Below, piece by piece: positions 1 to 11,505 of a DNA stretch of 64,000 nucleotides (position 1 is its first letter; each line of letters starts with the position of its first letter). This DNA comes from Phoronis australis. Lineage: Eukaryota; Phoronida; Phoronidae. The stretch is from positions 1,595,144 through 1,659,143 of the forward strand of contig NMRA01000004.1 in assembly GCA_002633005.1 (NCBI GenBank), written 5' to 3'. The notes under the pieces were generated by a model that worked only from the letters and a program-made list of their open reading frames with translations, was not told the origin of the DNA and searched no databases. The translations under genes and the position numbers were made by a program.

Positions 1-211
1 GGGGGGGGCTCGGGGGGCTTTTTAGAGAAAAAAAGTCCGAGGAAACGAGACAAAAGTCCAAAGGAATTAGTCGCGAATGCACAATGCACGGGGTTGAACC
101 TAGTACCCCGTTTTTTTAGTACTCGTCTTCTTGTTCCAGCAAAAGTCCATATGACCGCGAAATTCGAGCCCCTGCCTCTATAATATTTTTAGGTTTGGTA
201 AGCGCATGCGA
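1..211 (+). repeat. G-rich MITE-like repeat, 5'-truncated copy
   Basis: A run of G and GGGGGGCTC is followed by a body also found at 47459-47674: a GAGACAAAA block, then AAAGGAATT, then GAACCTAGTAC, then AAAAGTCCA and AAATTCGAGCCCC. It ends near a GCGCATGCG word. The left terminus is cut by the window edge. It is one of four copies of a short G/C-bordered family in this window; no coding potential is seen. Confidence 0.65.
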
Positions 212-2627
212 TCCTTTACCTTGCCCCCCAAGTCAAAATTCTGGATCCGCCCCCGAAACCGTTGAATAAAGACGGGACGGGTTTTCATGGACGTGAGGTC
301 ATGTTTTCATGGGCTAAAAATTCTTCACATTAAATTTAGACCCTGTGAAAAACCAGCCGGAGTCATTTTTCATGGGTCATTATTTAATGCTACATGTACA
401 CCGGCTCGGCTTCAGTGAGAAATTCTGTATTTTGGGTGTAGGTCGGATGCGCAATTCAGTCGTACTGGTTTGATATTTTGATTACTATGTACTTTACTTT
501 TTGTGCAAGTTTTGAGTCACAAAACAGAGCTCGTTAGCAAGCAGTGCAAATCTACAAAATTTCCAATATCAACTTTAACATAAGTACAGATCTTGAAGGG
601 TTATGTTTGTTTTAATAAAACAGAAGAAATCTGATTTTTTAATACTTATTAAGAAACGAGTATTTAAAGCAGTATATATTTCATCAGAGAATAAATTATT
701 CACTTACATGTAGATGTACTTCTTTGATGGCTGGCGAGCAGGTTCGTGATGTTATTTTCAGAACAAGTAAAAATACATATACATATGATTGTGATTAATA
801 CCAAATATTTACTTAAGTACAATTAACAAACAGCATCATCATTGGATAAAAGCATATGCTGGTCAATAACTATCTTTTAATTGATCTTATATAGTCTCAA
901 TCACCAAGACTGACGTGGAAACAACGCATAATCGCTCCGCTTAAACTACGGTGGCAGAACATTAAAAACCAAGTGTCAGCACCTCTAAACTCCATGGCCG
1001 AACCAAAAAACCCATGACACAAAGGCAGGCCCAAAAGATTTAACTCTTTGGCTGCAAGCAAAACTCTGTGAGCCCCCGGATTTTCTGATTGATGCTGTAG
1101 GGCTCCAAGTGTTTTCTGCAATTTTTGTCCTGTGTAACACTCTCCAATATGGCGTCATATTGACAACGCGAGCAGGTCCATACTATTTAGTTGTAAAGAA
1201 ACTTTAGGTCGACGATATGGCGATGGACTTGAATACACAAGTGGTCTGCACTAATTTAGCGGACGAACACTCACTCCCCTTGCCCTCTACACAACATTGG
1301 AAATATCACTTTTCTCAGTACCAAACATCCGCTTGGTACAATCAAACGCCGAACTAAAATCTCTGGAGCTCAACAAACTTTTTTCAATCCTAGGCCCTGG
1401 ACGTATGGTACAGGAGGTAGGCCCCGGACCGTAGGGTACAGGGGGTAGGCCTTGGACCGTAGGGTACAGGGGGTAAGCCGTGGACCGTACATGTAGACTT
1501 ATAAGATCACCTCTATAACCACTTTCGCTGGGCAGCTTTGTTCTGACTTTTTTGATATCACAATACATTTTATTTTACAAAGTAAAAATTGCCCATGTTT
1601 AACCTTGTGTACTTCTGTGAAATTTCACTTTTAAATCTGAATAATTATTCCGCAAATAATGGAGTAGAATAATTATATTTAAAACTGAAATTATGTATCC
1701 GTAAGGTGCGATACTGCAAACAATATTTACATAGGCTGCACCAAGTCTTATAAACGCAGTGTTTTAGTTTTTTTACATCAAAATGCAAATTTAACGAACT
1801 ATTAATGCCAACATTTTGATATTGTTATTGGAGCTGTAAGCAGAGATGTATTACCGAACTGACAATGTCGCCAGCTAAATTGATAAAACATTTACCATTC
1901 TTTTATATGTGTAACTGGAAAGCTCTTGGTTTTCCAAAAAAAAACATTAAACTTGCACAAGCAAGTGATAAAATTCAGTATTTTAATCCCAAATCTTTCA
2001 TAACTTAAGAACGTGTAACAATTCGCATTACACTGTACCATTTGTGTTACTTGTTAAACTGTGAACATTTTCAACAGTTTTACTGTTTTGTTACATTCAA
2101 TAGGCGCTGACACTTTTGATCATCCAAATTTCTTCAGACCTTAGAATGCTTGGATTCATTGCAATGTTGAGTTGACTTGTTTTAAATGAAAATGATTATC
2201 CTAAAATACAGCCACACATCTTGCTAAATAATGCTACATTAGGAGAACATAAAAATCTGATTTTTAAAAAGAATGTTCAACTTAAAATGCTGGGACTTTT
2301 CGAATATCAGATGTTTCGTGTTTATCTAGCCACATTAGTGAAATGAAGTTGCACCCCCCAACATGGTCACGGGATGACCAGGAACTACGTTCCACGGTCA
2401 ATCAATGGTTTACCAAACATAATATTGCAAAGCGCCACGTCTTACAATTCCAGGATAATAACGCCACCTTTGTGAAACACTTTTTGAAAAGAGGTTTGAA
2501 CCTTAAAGATCACTGTAAAACATGGCCCTAAATTTTCCATAATCGCTTTTTCAAAAAAGGGTTGCAACGTTAAGCCCCAGCACTCGGCATATAAATGTTG
2601 CTCAATTGATTGCCATACTTTTTGCAG
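212..2627. other. Gene-poor stretch upstream of the gene A exons
   Basis: Apart from the minisatellite and a diverged repeat near 2285-2420 (a related copy is at about 56165-56300), I see no supported exon. The missing 5' exons of gene A could lie here or off the left edge. I found no signal-peptide exon with a suitable phase-1 donor. Confidence 0.4.
1391..1490 (+). repeat. 28-bp minisatellite, about 3.5 units
   Basis: The unit GGCCYYGGACCGTAGGGTAC plus CAGGGGGTA-type ending is repeated with a few substitutions. The array is G/C-rich against an AT-rich background and has no known function. Confidence 0.75.
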
Positions 2628-4319
2628 GTAACACTGGAAAGGAATATTCTTGCCCAAAGTCGGGAACATCAAAGGACAAGGATATCTGTTGTACCACTAC
2701 TGTCAATGGAAGGACTACGTATGGCTGTTGTAATTTAGGTGATTTGTGAGTATCCACCGCACTACGTTGTATGTACGAAATGTCAATTCAGTCCCATCCA
2801 AAATTGTTGGGATCTGAGTGACACGTGCCGCCAAACAAAAGCTTGTGTAGGTAACTTCTTTTGTTTTGTAACTTAGGGTCATTTGAGACCTTAGGAAAAT
2901 GTCCAAATTTGCTACCTTCGGAACGTCATATCTCAGAAATGGTTCGAATCATATGAAACATTCAGACACTCTGCTTCTTGTTAGCCCGGTTCTCCAAGAC
3001 GCAGTAAGAATTTGTTTTTAAAATTTTAACCTTTTTTCTTGAGCGTATATCAATAATAGGGTCGATAATTTTAATTCAAAAACTCCGGTTACATCAAACG
3101 AAAACGAACTTTCAATTTAAAAAACTGTTTTTGAGATTTCATCTTGAACTTTAAATCCATTAAATCAAATGAAACTTGTTTACGTTATTTATGGTGTTAT
3201 TTTGCACTCAATGTTCCAATCATTCTTTCTAAATTTTACAAGGAATACATGGTCACGTGGCCCAAGTACATGTAATGGCAGACTGGAAAAGTCAAGCTCA
3301 AGTTCTATAGGCTATAGTTTCAGAAAATATATCAGAATACTTTTACTGGATTGAAGTCTTTAGTTTTGTTGGCATTTGACTAAATACATGTACACTGCAC
3401 GCAGACTTGGGCATAACGTCCCACATTGCCTTAAACATGACTGACCGTAGTTGATTACCGTACATGCACAGCCTGTACACTCCATTCGTCCCTGACTCCA
3501 TTTTTACGAAAGACGTGGCTCTAGTCGGCTGACGACTATGCTAGTTTTGCTTGAGTTTGTTAGTGTTGCTGACACACAATACGTTTGCGTGGCTCGTGTC
3601 TTGGTGAGCCATGTTGGCCATGGTTCCACTGATAATCTGTGGAGGTCTCGCATAATAATTTACAACAATCTTTAATTTTTGGATGACATAAAATTTGACT
3701 CATAGATATTGAAGTTGCCATTAACAGACACACGGGCGCAACTTTTCTGAGTGCAGACGCAGGTGCAAAGGTGGTGCCCAAAAATAATGTCTACGAACTC
3801 AACAGCCCCTGTGTGCCACCATCGCCTTTGTACATGTACCTTCCAACGGTCTAAGGAGCAGGCAGACAAATTCGAAACGTGTACTTTTCTCAGTTTTGAG
3901 ACATCACCTTTTAAGCCTATGGTGACGAAATCAAGTGTTTTTCCAGGGTCTGCACACTATGTGGTGATGCCACATTTTTGCATACGGACTCGGTTGTATT
4001 TCAAGGTTCCCTTTACCAACACGTAAAGAGTTCTTTACAGACGGGTTACGTTTCTACTTACCACCATTTTCATGAGAGCGTCAACATTACCCCGCTACAA
4101 AATTATCTATGTCGTCATCTTAGAAATGTTAAGTTACCCACATCTTTGCAAATGATTTTGTGCAATTTGTATTACAGGCGCTGGTACGTGTGGTTGATAA
4201 TTGGAGTTGTGGCCTTCGTCATCTTCATCGCCGTAACCTGCTGTATCTGCTGCTGTTGCAGCTGCTGCGCTTTGGCCCAACGTCGCCAAGCGCGCGGAGG
4301 ATACGTCATTGTACAATAG
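2628..4319 (+). CDS. Gene A: small cysteine-rich single-pass membrane protein, 3' two exons
   Basis: Two exons are supported: 2628-2745 (acceptor TTTGCAG, donor GTGAGT, phase 1 in and phase 2 out) and 4178-4319 (acceptor TTACAG, ending at TAG). The first encodes a cysteine-rich ectodomain piece: one Cys, then CC, eleven residues, CC, five residues, intron. The second begins RWYVWLIIGVV and encodes one hydrophobic helix that runs into a dense cluster of about nine cysteines, then a basic stretch (QRRQAR) and a short tail ending VIVQ. The juxtamembrane cysteines would suit palmitoylation (inference). Layout and intron phase match gene B at 11.4-21.3 kb, so the two look like diverged paralogs. 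The architecture recalls Shisa, VOPP1 and WBP1-type proteins, but cysteine spacing differs from what I know of those families. The 5' exons, including any signal peptide, were not found, so this is a partial gene or a degraded copy. Function unknown. Confidence 0.7.
2746..4177 (+). other. Intron of gene A
   Basis: The intron is 1432 bp between a good GTGAGT donor and a TTACAG acceptor. Short open frames on both strands are present, but none has splice or homology support. Confidence 0.55.
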
Positions 4320-4644
4320 ACGCCCATGCTGACACCATGGTCATTGGTTAAGAAGAATGTAAATTTGCTTTAGTTTTTGCGCGATGTGCTGACTTCGATC
4401 GTATTTGGTCGTACATCCGGAACACCTCGAGACATTTGCGTTATCACTGCTTTATTGTGTGAACAAAAGGACCTGGGGACTAATTTTGTACTCTAAATCT
4501 AACATGAAACTATTTTTGACATTTTCTGTTCTACACTTGTGCGAACTCAAGATAAATGCGTACTACTCTATACTCAAGTACATTATTTTTGGTCGTGATG
4601 AACCAAGACATCAACGCCATAGGTTCGAGTCTGAACTTGAAACT

Positions 4645-5946
4645 TATTACTCTGCGCGTGTAAGCGCAGAGTACTGTTGTTCCTGGGTTTTCTTCAATTT
4701 TATTCTTATTCTTATTCTTATTCTTCTTATTCTTCTTATTACTCTGCGCGTGTAAGCGCAGAGTCTTGTTGTTCCTGGGTTTTCTTCAATTTTATTCATC
4801 TTCTTATTCTTCTTATTCTTCTTCCGATCAACTTGGAGGCTTAATAACTCCAAATTGGGTGCAGGTACGGTCTTTAAATTCAGCATATGACTTTTGACAG
4901 TATATAAATTTTGATTGGTTATATAATCATATTCCATATTGCACCGGAAGAGGTCGTTTGGTGCAAAGGACATAAAATTTTCAAAATGCTACTCCTCCTT
5001 CAGTTTTAAAGCTATCTTTTTCAAATTCGGTGCACAGGTATAAGTCAACATGACAATTTAAAAAACTACTTTCTAAGTAGTCCAATCAGGTGAAATAGGT
5101 CAAAGGTCATTAAGTGCAAACTAAAATTTTGAGCTAGACACTTCAAATTACCAGGTCTGATTGGCACAGGAAATTCAATTCGGAATCCAAAGTTTCAGGT
5201 CATTTAGTGCAAACATGGGGTCATTAGGTGCATTTTTCTTCTGAAAATTTGACCTTTTCATTCAGCAAGTATTCTGGTGTGTCAACCGTCAGACAACTGT
5301 GATTCTCAGCATTAAACATATTTTTCATGGGCTTTGCAATAATTTTCCTAAAGATGCTTAAAATGCACCGGATAAGGTCAATTAGTGCAAAGGTCAAGTA
5401 ACGTTCAAAATGTTATATCTCCTACGTTTTTCAAGGAATTCTTTTCAATTTCAGCACACTGGTGTAAGTCAACATACCAACTGAATACCCTACCTTACTT
5501 CGCAACAGGCCTAACCAATCAGAAAAAATAGGTCAAAGGTCATTGAGTGCAAACTAAAATTTTGAGCTAGAGACGTCAGAATTACGTATCTCTTTACAAA
5601 GTGTGATTGAGTTTGAATTCTAAATTTTCAGGTCATTTGGTGCACCCATGGGATCATTAGGTGCATTTTTCTTCTGAAAGTTTCACCACTTCATTCATCT
5701 TGTATTCTGAAGTGCTTAAAGTAAAACATCTGTGATTATTAGCATTAACCACACTTTTAATCGAGTTAACAATTACTCCCTCATCGGGGCTCATAATGCA
5801 CCGGAAGAGGTCAATTAGTGGAAAGGTCATCAAAAATTAATATGTAATTTCTCCTACAATTTTAAAGAATTCCTTTTCATAATGGTAAACGGGTTGCTGT
5901 CAGTAACTTCCCATAATAATTCCAGTAATACGCACGCGCAGAGTTC
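4645..5946. mobile_element. 1.3-kb non-autonomous element with terminal and internal repeats
   Basis: The left end has ACTCTGCGCGTGTAAGCGCAGAGT-type sequence (itself a 9-bp-arm palindrome), present twice at about 4650 and 4741 and separated by TTCTTA/TTATTC microsatellite. The right end near 5928-5946 carries the reverse complement (ACGCACGCGCAGAGT), so the element has terminal inverted repeats of roughly 15 bp. The interior is a tandem repeat of about 430 bp: GCACCGGAWRAGGTC occurs at 4941, 5365 and 5798, with the recurring phrases GGTCATTWRGTGCA and GTGCATTTTTCTTCTGAAA. No open frame of a transposase is seen, so it is probably a non-autonomous DNA element that moves with help from elsewhere (inference). 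Confidence 0.6.
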
Positions 5947-6149
5947 GTTATTGTCACGCCATGACAGTAATCTTTCTAGTTATATCTAACATTTTTGGAC
6001 CAAAGTTTTTCTTTCGTGAGATACACTGTATGTCAAAGTATCACTGAGTATTGCGTAATAGTGATTGGGGTCACAATCTAAGCTGCGGTCTAGCTTTTCC
6101 ATGATGTTGCAGTTCCGCAAGCTATTGAGAAAGTGAGTTTTTGTTTGCG

Positions 6150-6977
6150 GTGAGTAAGAATATTTTGAGACGAAAGTAGGGCGTTTAGGGTGGATTTTCT
6201 TTATCGATTTTGAAGCAATAAAGATAGGACAGTGGTCTGAAATCGAAGAGAGAACAATACCAGAGTGTGTACGTATGTGACCGTATGAAGTTGATGTAAA
6301 GAAATTATCTATTAAAGATGCTGATGTGGGGCTAAGACGTGTAGGGTATGTACATTGTAATTGAAGGTCTTAAATTGTGATCAGTCATAAAATCCAGGAA
6401 TGTTTGAACTTTATTATTTGTTTGTGTCTCTAGGAGATTTAAGTTATAATCTCCACCTAAAATCAGTGTTTTACGCTGATTTTGAAGGTTTTCGATGATG
6501 GGAACGAACTCTTCAATAAACACGTCAAAGGTTCTAACGAGTGAAGTGGGCGGTCTGTAAAAGTTACCGACGCAGATGATTTTGTTGTTAACAGAGATAA
6601 AAGTGAGTAGGCCTTCGAACGTAGAATAAGTATCAAGAACTTGAATATTTTTGGCAGGGAGATTTTCATTTGTGTAAGTGATAAGGCCACCGTGTGTTGA
6701 ACATAAGCCAGATGCAGTTTTGGAGTACATATTGTAACCGTCAATTTGAAAGACTGAAAGGCAGCTGGTCGTGGTGAACCATGATTCTTGTATTAAGATA
6801 ATGTCGAAAAATAGAGTGAATGTTGTGCAGGAATGATTCAAATTGAATGCATTTTGCGTTAATTGATTGAATGTTAATTGTTAACACGGTTAGACTTGAT
6901 TTATTTAGTTCAAGAAAGTTTTTAACTCCTTCTGTATCAAGAAATGGGATTTGGTAATTGGAGCCTAGGTGCAGCAT
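6150..6977 (-). pseudogene. LINE endonuclease (EEP/APE) relic
   Basis: Reading from 6977 leftward, the translation shows an exonuclease-endonuclease-phosphatase domain of a non-LTR retrotransposon: a start like LTVLTINIQSINAK, then IILIQESWF (catalytic Glu), GGLITYTNENL, ICVGNFYRPP, LILGGDYNLNL (catalytic Asp/Asn), and after a frame change near 6340, SLIDNFF and finally ISDHCPIF (the Ser-Asp-His motif). At least two frameshifts and an early stop break it. No reverse transcriptase follows, because the repeat at 4645-5946 lies next to it. It resembles CR1/L2- or Jockey-like endonucleases; I cannot choose between clades. Confidence 0.8.
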
Positions 6978-9900
6978 TCAAGGGACTTATATGAGACAGA
7001 AATCTAGTGCATTCTCACCTCCATAACTAGATAATAGAGGAGCAGGATCAAGAGCTGCGCCAGCAGAAATTGGCTTACGTTGGCCATACTGTAAATGGAT
7101 ATTTACATGTATTATTCTTTGATTGGTCCTAGGATATCAGTCGTCATATAAGTTCATTGAAATAGCGCACATGAAAAAATTCACAAGGGGTGGGTAAGAT
7201 AAACCGATAAAAATTTTAAACAAACTAAGACAGGCAAGATAACTGAGATACATACATGAAGCATTTAACCTTTGGAAACATTAACATGTAAAATTAAAAG
7301 TCAAATCTATGCATACATATAGATAGCAAACACTATTTGGATTAACTGTTCAGTGATAGATAAGTACCTTGAGTAGCTTCAGGCAGTCGACGGTAGCGAC
7401 CCCAGGTGGTCTACATGTATAATACTGATGAACTAACCTGATGATGGGTGAGGGTGTATCTTCATGCACAGATAGCGGGATTCAGTTTGACACTATACCC
7501 CGTGCTGGGTGTACACAAGTTAGTCTTGTGACTGAACTTAGTGTTACATGAGACCATCCTGAATGAATAGAATCTAGCTTGTGACCCAGGTCACCATAGT
7601 TGTCCTGCAGTCAGTTTGCCAGAAAGAGTTTCAACACTGTGCGTGCAGAAACAATAGGTAATGAAAGTTGGAAACACAATCGGGATGTCTGTAAATCGTT
7701 CGTGTAAGGTTTCCAGACTGCTGATCAAGCGCACCACAGGTGCCCAGTAATCATTAGCAGTACTAACTTACGTTTGCTAACACTTGATAGGCCTACGAAC
7801 ATGGCCGTTAAGGCCTAACGGGGCAAAATCAGCAAGGGGCCAGGTTCAGAGAATTACCATTTTACTTCACTGGGTTAAAAGTGAGTTAGTGGCATAGTGT
7901 GTACTCTTTAGGGTTATGGTACGTAAGAGACTCGAAAACACTGAGGATTGGTCAAACTCAATAAAGAAAATGGACATACTGTCTTGGAAAAAAACATCAG
8001 AGGCTTGTGCTGTTGGAATATAAACCACCGGGGGTGCTCATAGAATAACAGTGAATCAACGGTAAAAGTGAAGCATAACTGGTTTACTACATGTACATGT
8101 ATACTGACAGGCTGGTAGATAAATTTAAGATAAGGTGCTTTTGCCAAAAAAAAACTGACACATATCATGATTTTGAACGAAAATAAAACGGAAAATGACA
8201 GAAAAACTTGTAGTTTGACATCAAGTACAAAGAATACACTCCCGGCCCTGTTACGATTAACTTGTGATATTTTAGTATACCTTGTGAGAACTAAGTATAG
8301 CACAGAAACTTTGGGCGCATTTCGTGAACACGTGTAAAACTGGTGTGATCACATTATTGTCTTGTAGTGACATGAGGTTCTGTCAACATTTACATGATCT
8401 TGTGTTTTTTGCTAGAGTGTTGCGTCTAAGGAACGCAGCCTTAATTATGTTCGTAGTTTGTGTTCAGCGATTGATACATTAATGTAATGATGAATTTCTG
8501 TAATTATTTTTCGAGAAAGCGCACGGCGCATTAAGATTTTTGTTACGACCACTGATGAGAAGGACGCATAAAACTTCCCCCACAAGTGTTTGGACAACTC
8601 TGAATTGCGTCCTAAACAACAATGAACAGCATTCGTGCTTTGCTGCGCCGCCAAAATGTGCAAGTAGTGAATACAGCGTACCCTTTATTTTTACTTGACA
8701 CTCAGCAGAATATGGACAGAGAATTTTGAGAAATTTCATTGTACTTTGTCATTGTGTGTACATGTCTGTGTTAACATGCAATAACAAGAAATAACAGAAA
8801 TTTTTCGTGTTTCAATTTTGTGCCCATTTTCATTTGGTATTTCGCAGAACGCAGAGTGAATGCGGCACTCACGAGGCAGTATTTCTCTGTTGGCCTCACT
8901 CAATGCCTGACAACAATAAGAGTCACCATGGCGTAATTCATGAGACGAAATACTTCACATTCCATGACATGATTCTCAACATGTGACATTTATATACATG
9001 TACATGTAATTGTTGTATCACTGAGGATATTTTGGAGATGGGATTTACGGTTGGTTTTCAATGTACTAGTTTGTATTTCATGTAAAGTGGTTGTTTTGTA
9101 CCATCAAATGGTTTCAGTTTGTTTATGAGTCGGATGAGAAGCGGTTTTTGGTCTTGCAGAGAACTGACAGGTCGCTGTAGCTCTGGACCAAGTTCAGCTA
9201 ATAACTGACAGTCAATAACAAGTTCGCGTGCAGAGCAAAGACGAAATTTCAGATCTTTCCAAGCCCAGGAATTGCACCTATTTTGAGTAAGGAGCAATTT
9301 GAGATCAATTTCATAATGGTGAGGTGCCCTAAATCAAAATTCCGTACTGGTGACTGTGGATTGGTTTACATGTATATACATGGTCAAAATGATACCAAAC
9401 CCGGTTTTGGCATATTAACAGATACTAAAACCGATTTTCTCATCCAGTTGTTTGAAACAAAATAATGCTCTGTAACCCTCGACAACAATCACAAGTTTGG
9501 AGGAAAATTTGAAACTCCTTTCAAAGTCTGCTAAATGGGCATGCATGACATTCGCTTTTAACGAATTGCACGGCAACTGTGGAACAAAAGCACCCATCAC
9601 CGAAGGGACATTATATCCAGCTTTGAGATAGGGAGGATTGAGTTTCTAGTTGATTCCCGTGTTTAACTTGCAATATTGACGCCATCAGCAGGTTACTGAG
9701 CCTGGATTGGTTGAAATCACCAAAACAGGGTGTGGTATCTTTTTAAGTAAACATTGGTCCATCTACGGTGCTATTCAAACAAGATATTACATTCGAAGAG
9801 AATAAATGTAGACCCCAGGAGATTGTGAATCTGATTGTAGACTATGTCAGATAGCTGACAGATGTCTAAATCGTATATTTTGTTCCTGCTAATTTAGGTG

Positions 9901-11441
9901 TCGTTACTATTTTTGTTCATTACCACTGCTGCACTGGGTTCAACTGGCTAAGACGACTTCCGGCATACAGACCAATCATGTGCCTTAGCAGGTTGACGTT
10001 GCTGAAACAGCGCAGTCAATTACCAAATCCACTGGTACACTAGTTTTCAAAAAATCGCAAAATTTTTGTATAAGCATATTGGTAAATCATTTCGAGGCAA
10101 AATTTCTCAGATATAGTTCGAATGGTTTGCGGCTATTGTCCCTCGCGAAAATTTGTCCGGTGATCACACAAGGACATTTATTTGCAGATCTGTAGCTTAT
10201 TAAAACTAAGAAATTAAGAGCGAAATTTTACTTATTATACAAAATTCTGATAACTGTTTACTGTGCTTGGGCTTACGTTTGATTGTTAGAAAGTAAAAAT
10301 CGTGATTATTAATTTGTAGTCTGTTTTCATTTTCTTAGACTAAAGATAGTATTAATGAAATAATTATGTTTACATGGATATTCAAAAGTTCACAAGAATG
10401 TGTTTGGAAGTGGAGCCTTTTCACAATCAATTGAATTGTGGGTAGAGGCTTTGTATCCGGGTATGTGAAGTGGCCCGACAGAAGGCCAGGAACGTCAAGC
10501 GACGGCCGGTAGAGAGCAGATTTCGAGCCGGGAACAGGGTTAGACCGTGCTCGATCGAAAATCATTTGTCCACAAGGCACGCAAATTGGACCTGAAGGTT
10601 TGCGAGACTAGAATATATCACCCCGTGAGGCTTCAGACGAAGAGAACAAAAATTGTCCATATTCCATGATGATGCACAAGTTACATGTATGTTGGGTGGT
10701 AATATTGTTGAGAATGCTACGTGAGTGCATTTAAATACATCTCATACTTTTGCTAAACACTTTAAATGTGTATACCTAGTCCTGGAATGAAAAACAACGA
10801 CGACAAGAACAAATGGTCAGATTTCACGCAATTCATGTTGCAGCCAATTTCTGGTCATAATACAGAAGGAACACTACGAGATCGCACGTGTAATCAATTC
10901 CACAACTCGGCAGAACACTTGTAATGTGCAGTAGACCTACAGCTAAAAAGAATAACAGTGACGATACTTGTCATAGTTCTTAAATGATATTGTATCCCCG
11001 TTTTATGCACGAATGGAAACTGTGAAAAGGTCAGGGTTATTCGATCCTTTAATGAAAACTACATTGCAAGGCGGAGTTAAGTTATTAGAAAGGACTCATT
11101 TGTAGAATTTGACCCTATATTGTTTAACCATGAATACCCTAAACATCCACTGAAATACATGTACCGTTCATATTCTCTATGTAAACAACACTGGATAAAC
11201 GCTGGAATAATAGTTCGTTACAACACTGCAAACAATCATGCATTCTTTACTGCACGCGTATTAGAGCCCAAGTGCAGAAATCACGTGGTCAGTCAGTTGG
11301 TTCTACAACGCTATGCAAAATTTAGCCTACAGACAAAGATACGTGACTTACATGTATACGTGTGATAAATCAACTTTCGCAGCTAGTAGATCACCAAATT
11401 TTTTTTAACTTCTCACCCACTGTCCGCAGACACTTCTTAAG
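6978..11441. other. Intergenic stretch between genes A and B
   Basis: No supported exon is present. A dispersed repeat lies at about 9390-9750 (second copy at 62300-62660). A 129-codon open frame on the - strand at 7914-8303 is rich in Phe, Leu and Val from AT-rich DNA and has no recognisable domain, so it is not called. Confidence 0.4.
9390..9750 (+). repeat. Dispersed repeat, copy 1
   Basis: Shared with 62300-62660. Matching landmarks in the same order are TTTTCTCATCCAGTT, CCTCGWCAAC, CACGRCAACTGTGG, and a downstream CCAAAACAGGGT followed by TATCYTTTTAA. The copies are diverged by many substitutions and small indels, so they are old. No coding content recognised. Confidence 0.55.
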
Positions 11442-11505
11442 ATGGAGAATCCAGGTCCAAGGATTGCACTCCTTGCGGTTGTATTGGCGGCCACCACCAT
11501 TCAAG
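11442..11505 (+). CDS. Gene B exon 1, signal peptide
   Basis: ATG in good context (AAGATGG) begins 21 codons of a hydrophobic leader, ending in CAAG before GTAAGC. The leader has an n-region with one Arg, a 12-residue hydrophobic core, and an Ala/Thr-rich c-region. It splices in phase 1 to exon 2. Confidence 0.75.

Noticed and set aside
7914-8303. 129-codon - strand open frame
   Set aside because: AT-rich, hydrophobic by composition only, no motif and no neighbouring exon.
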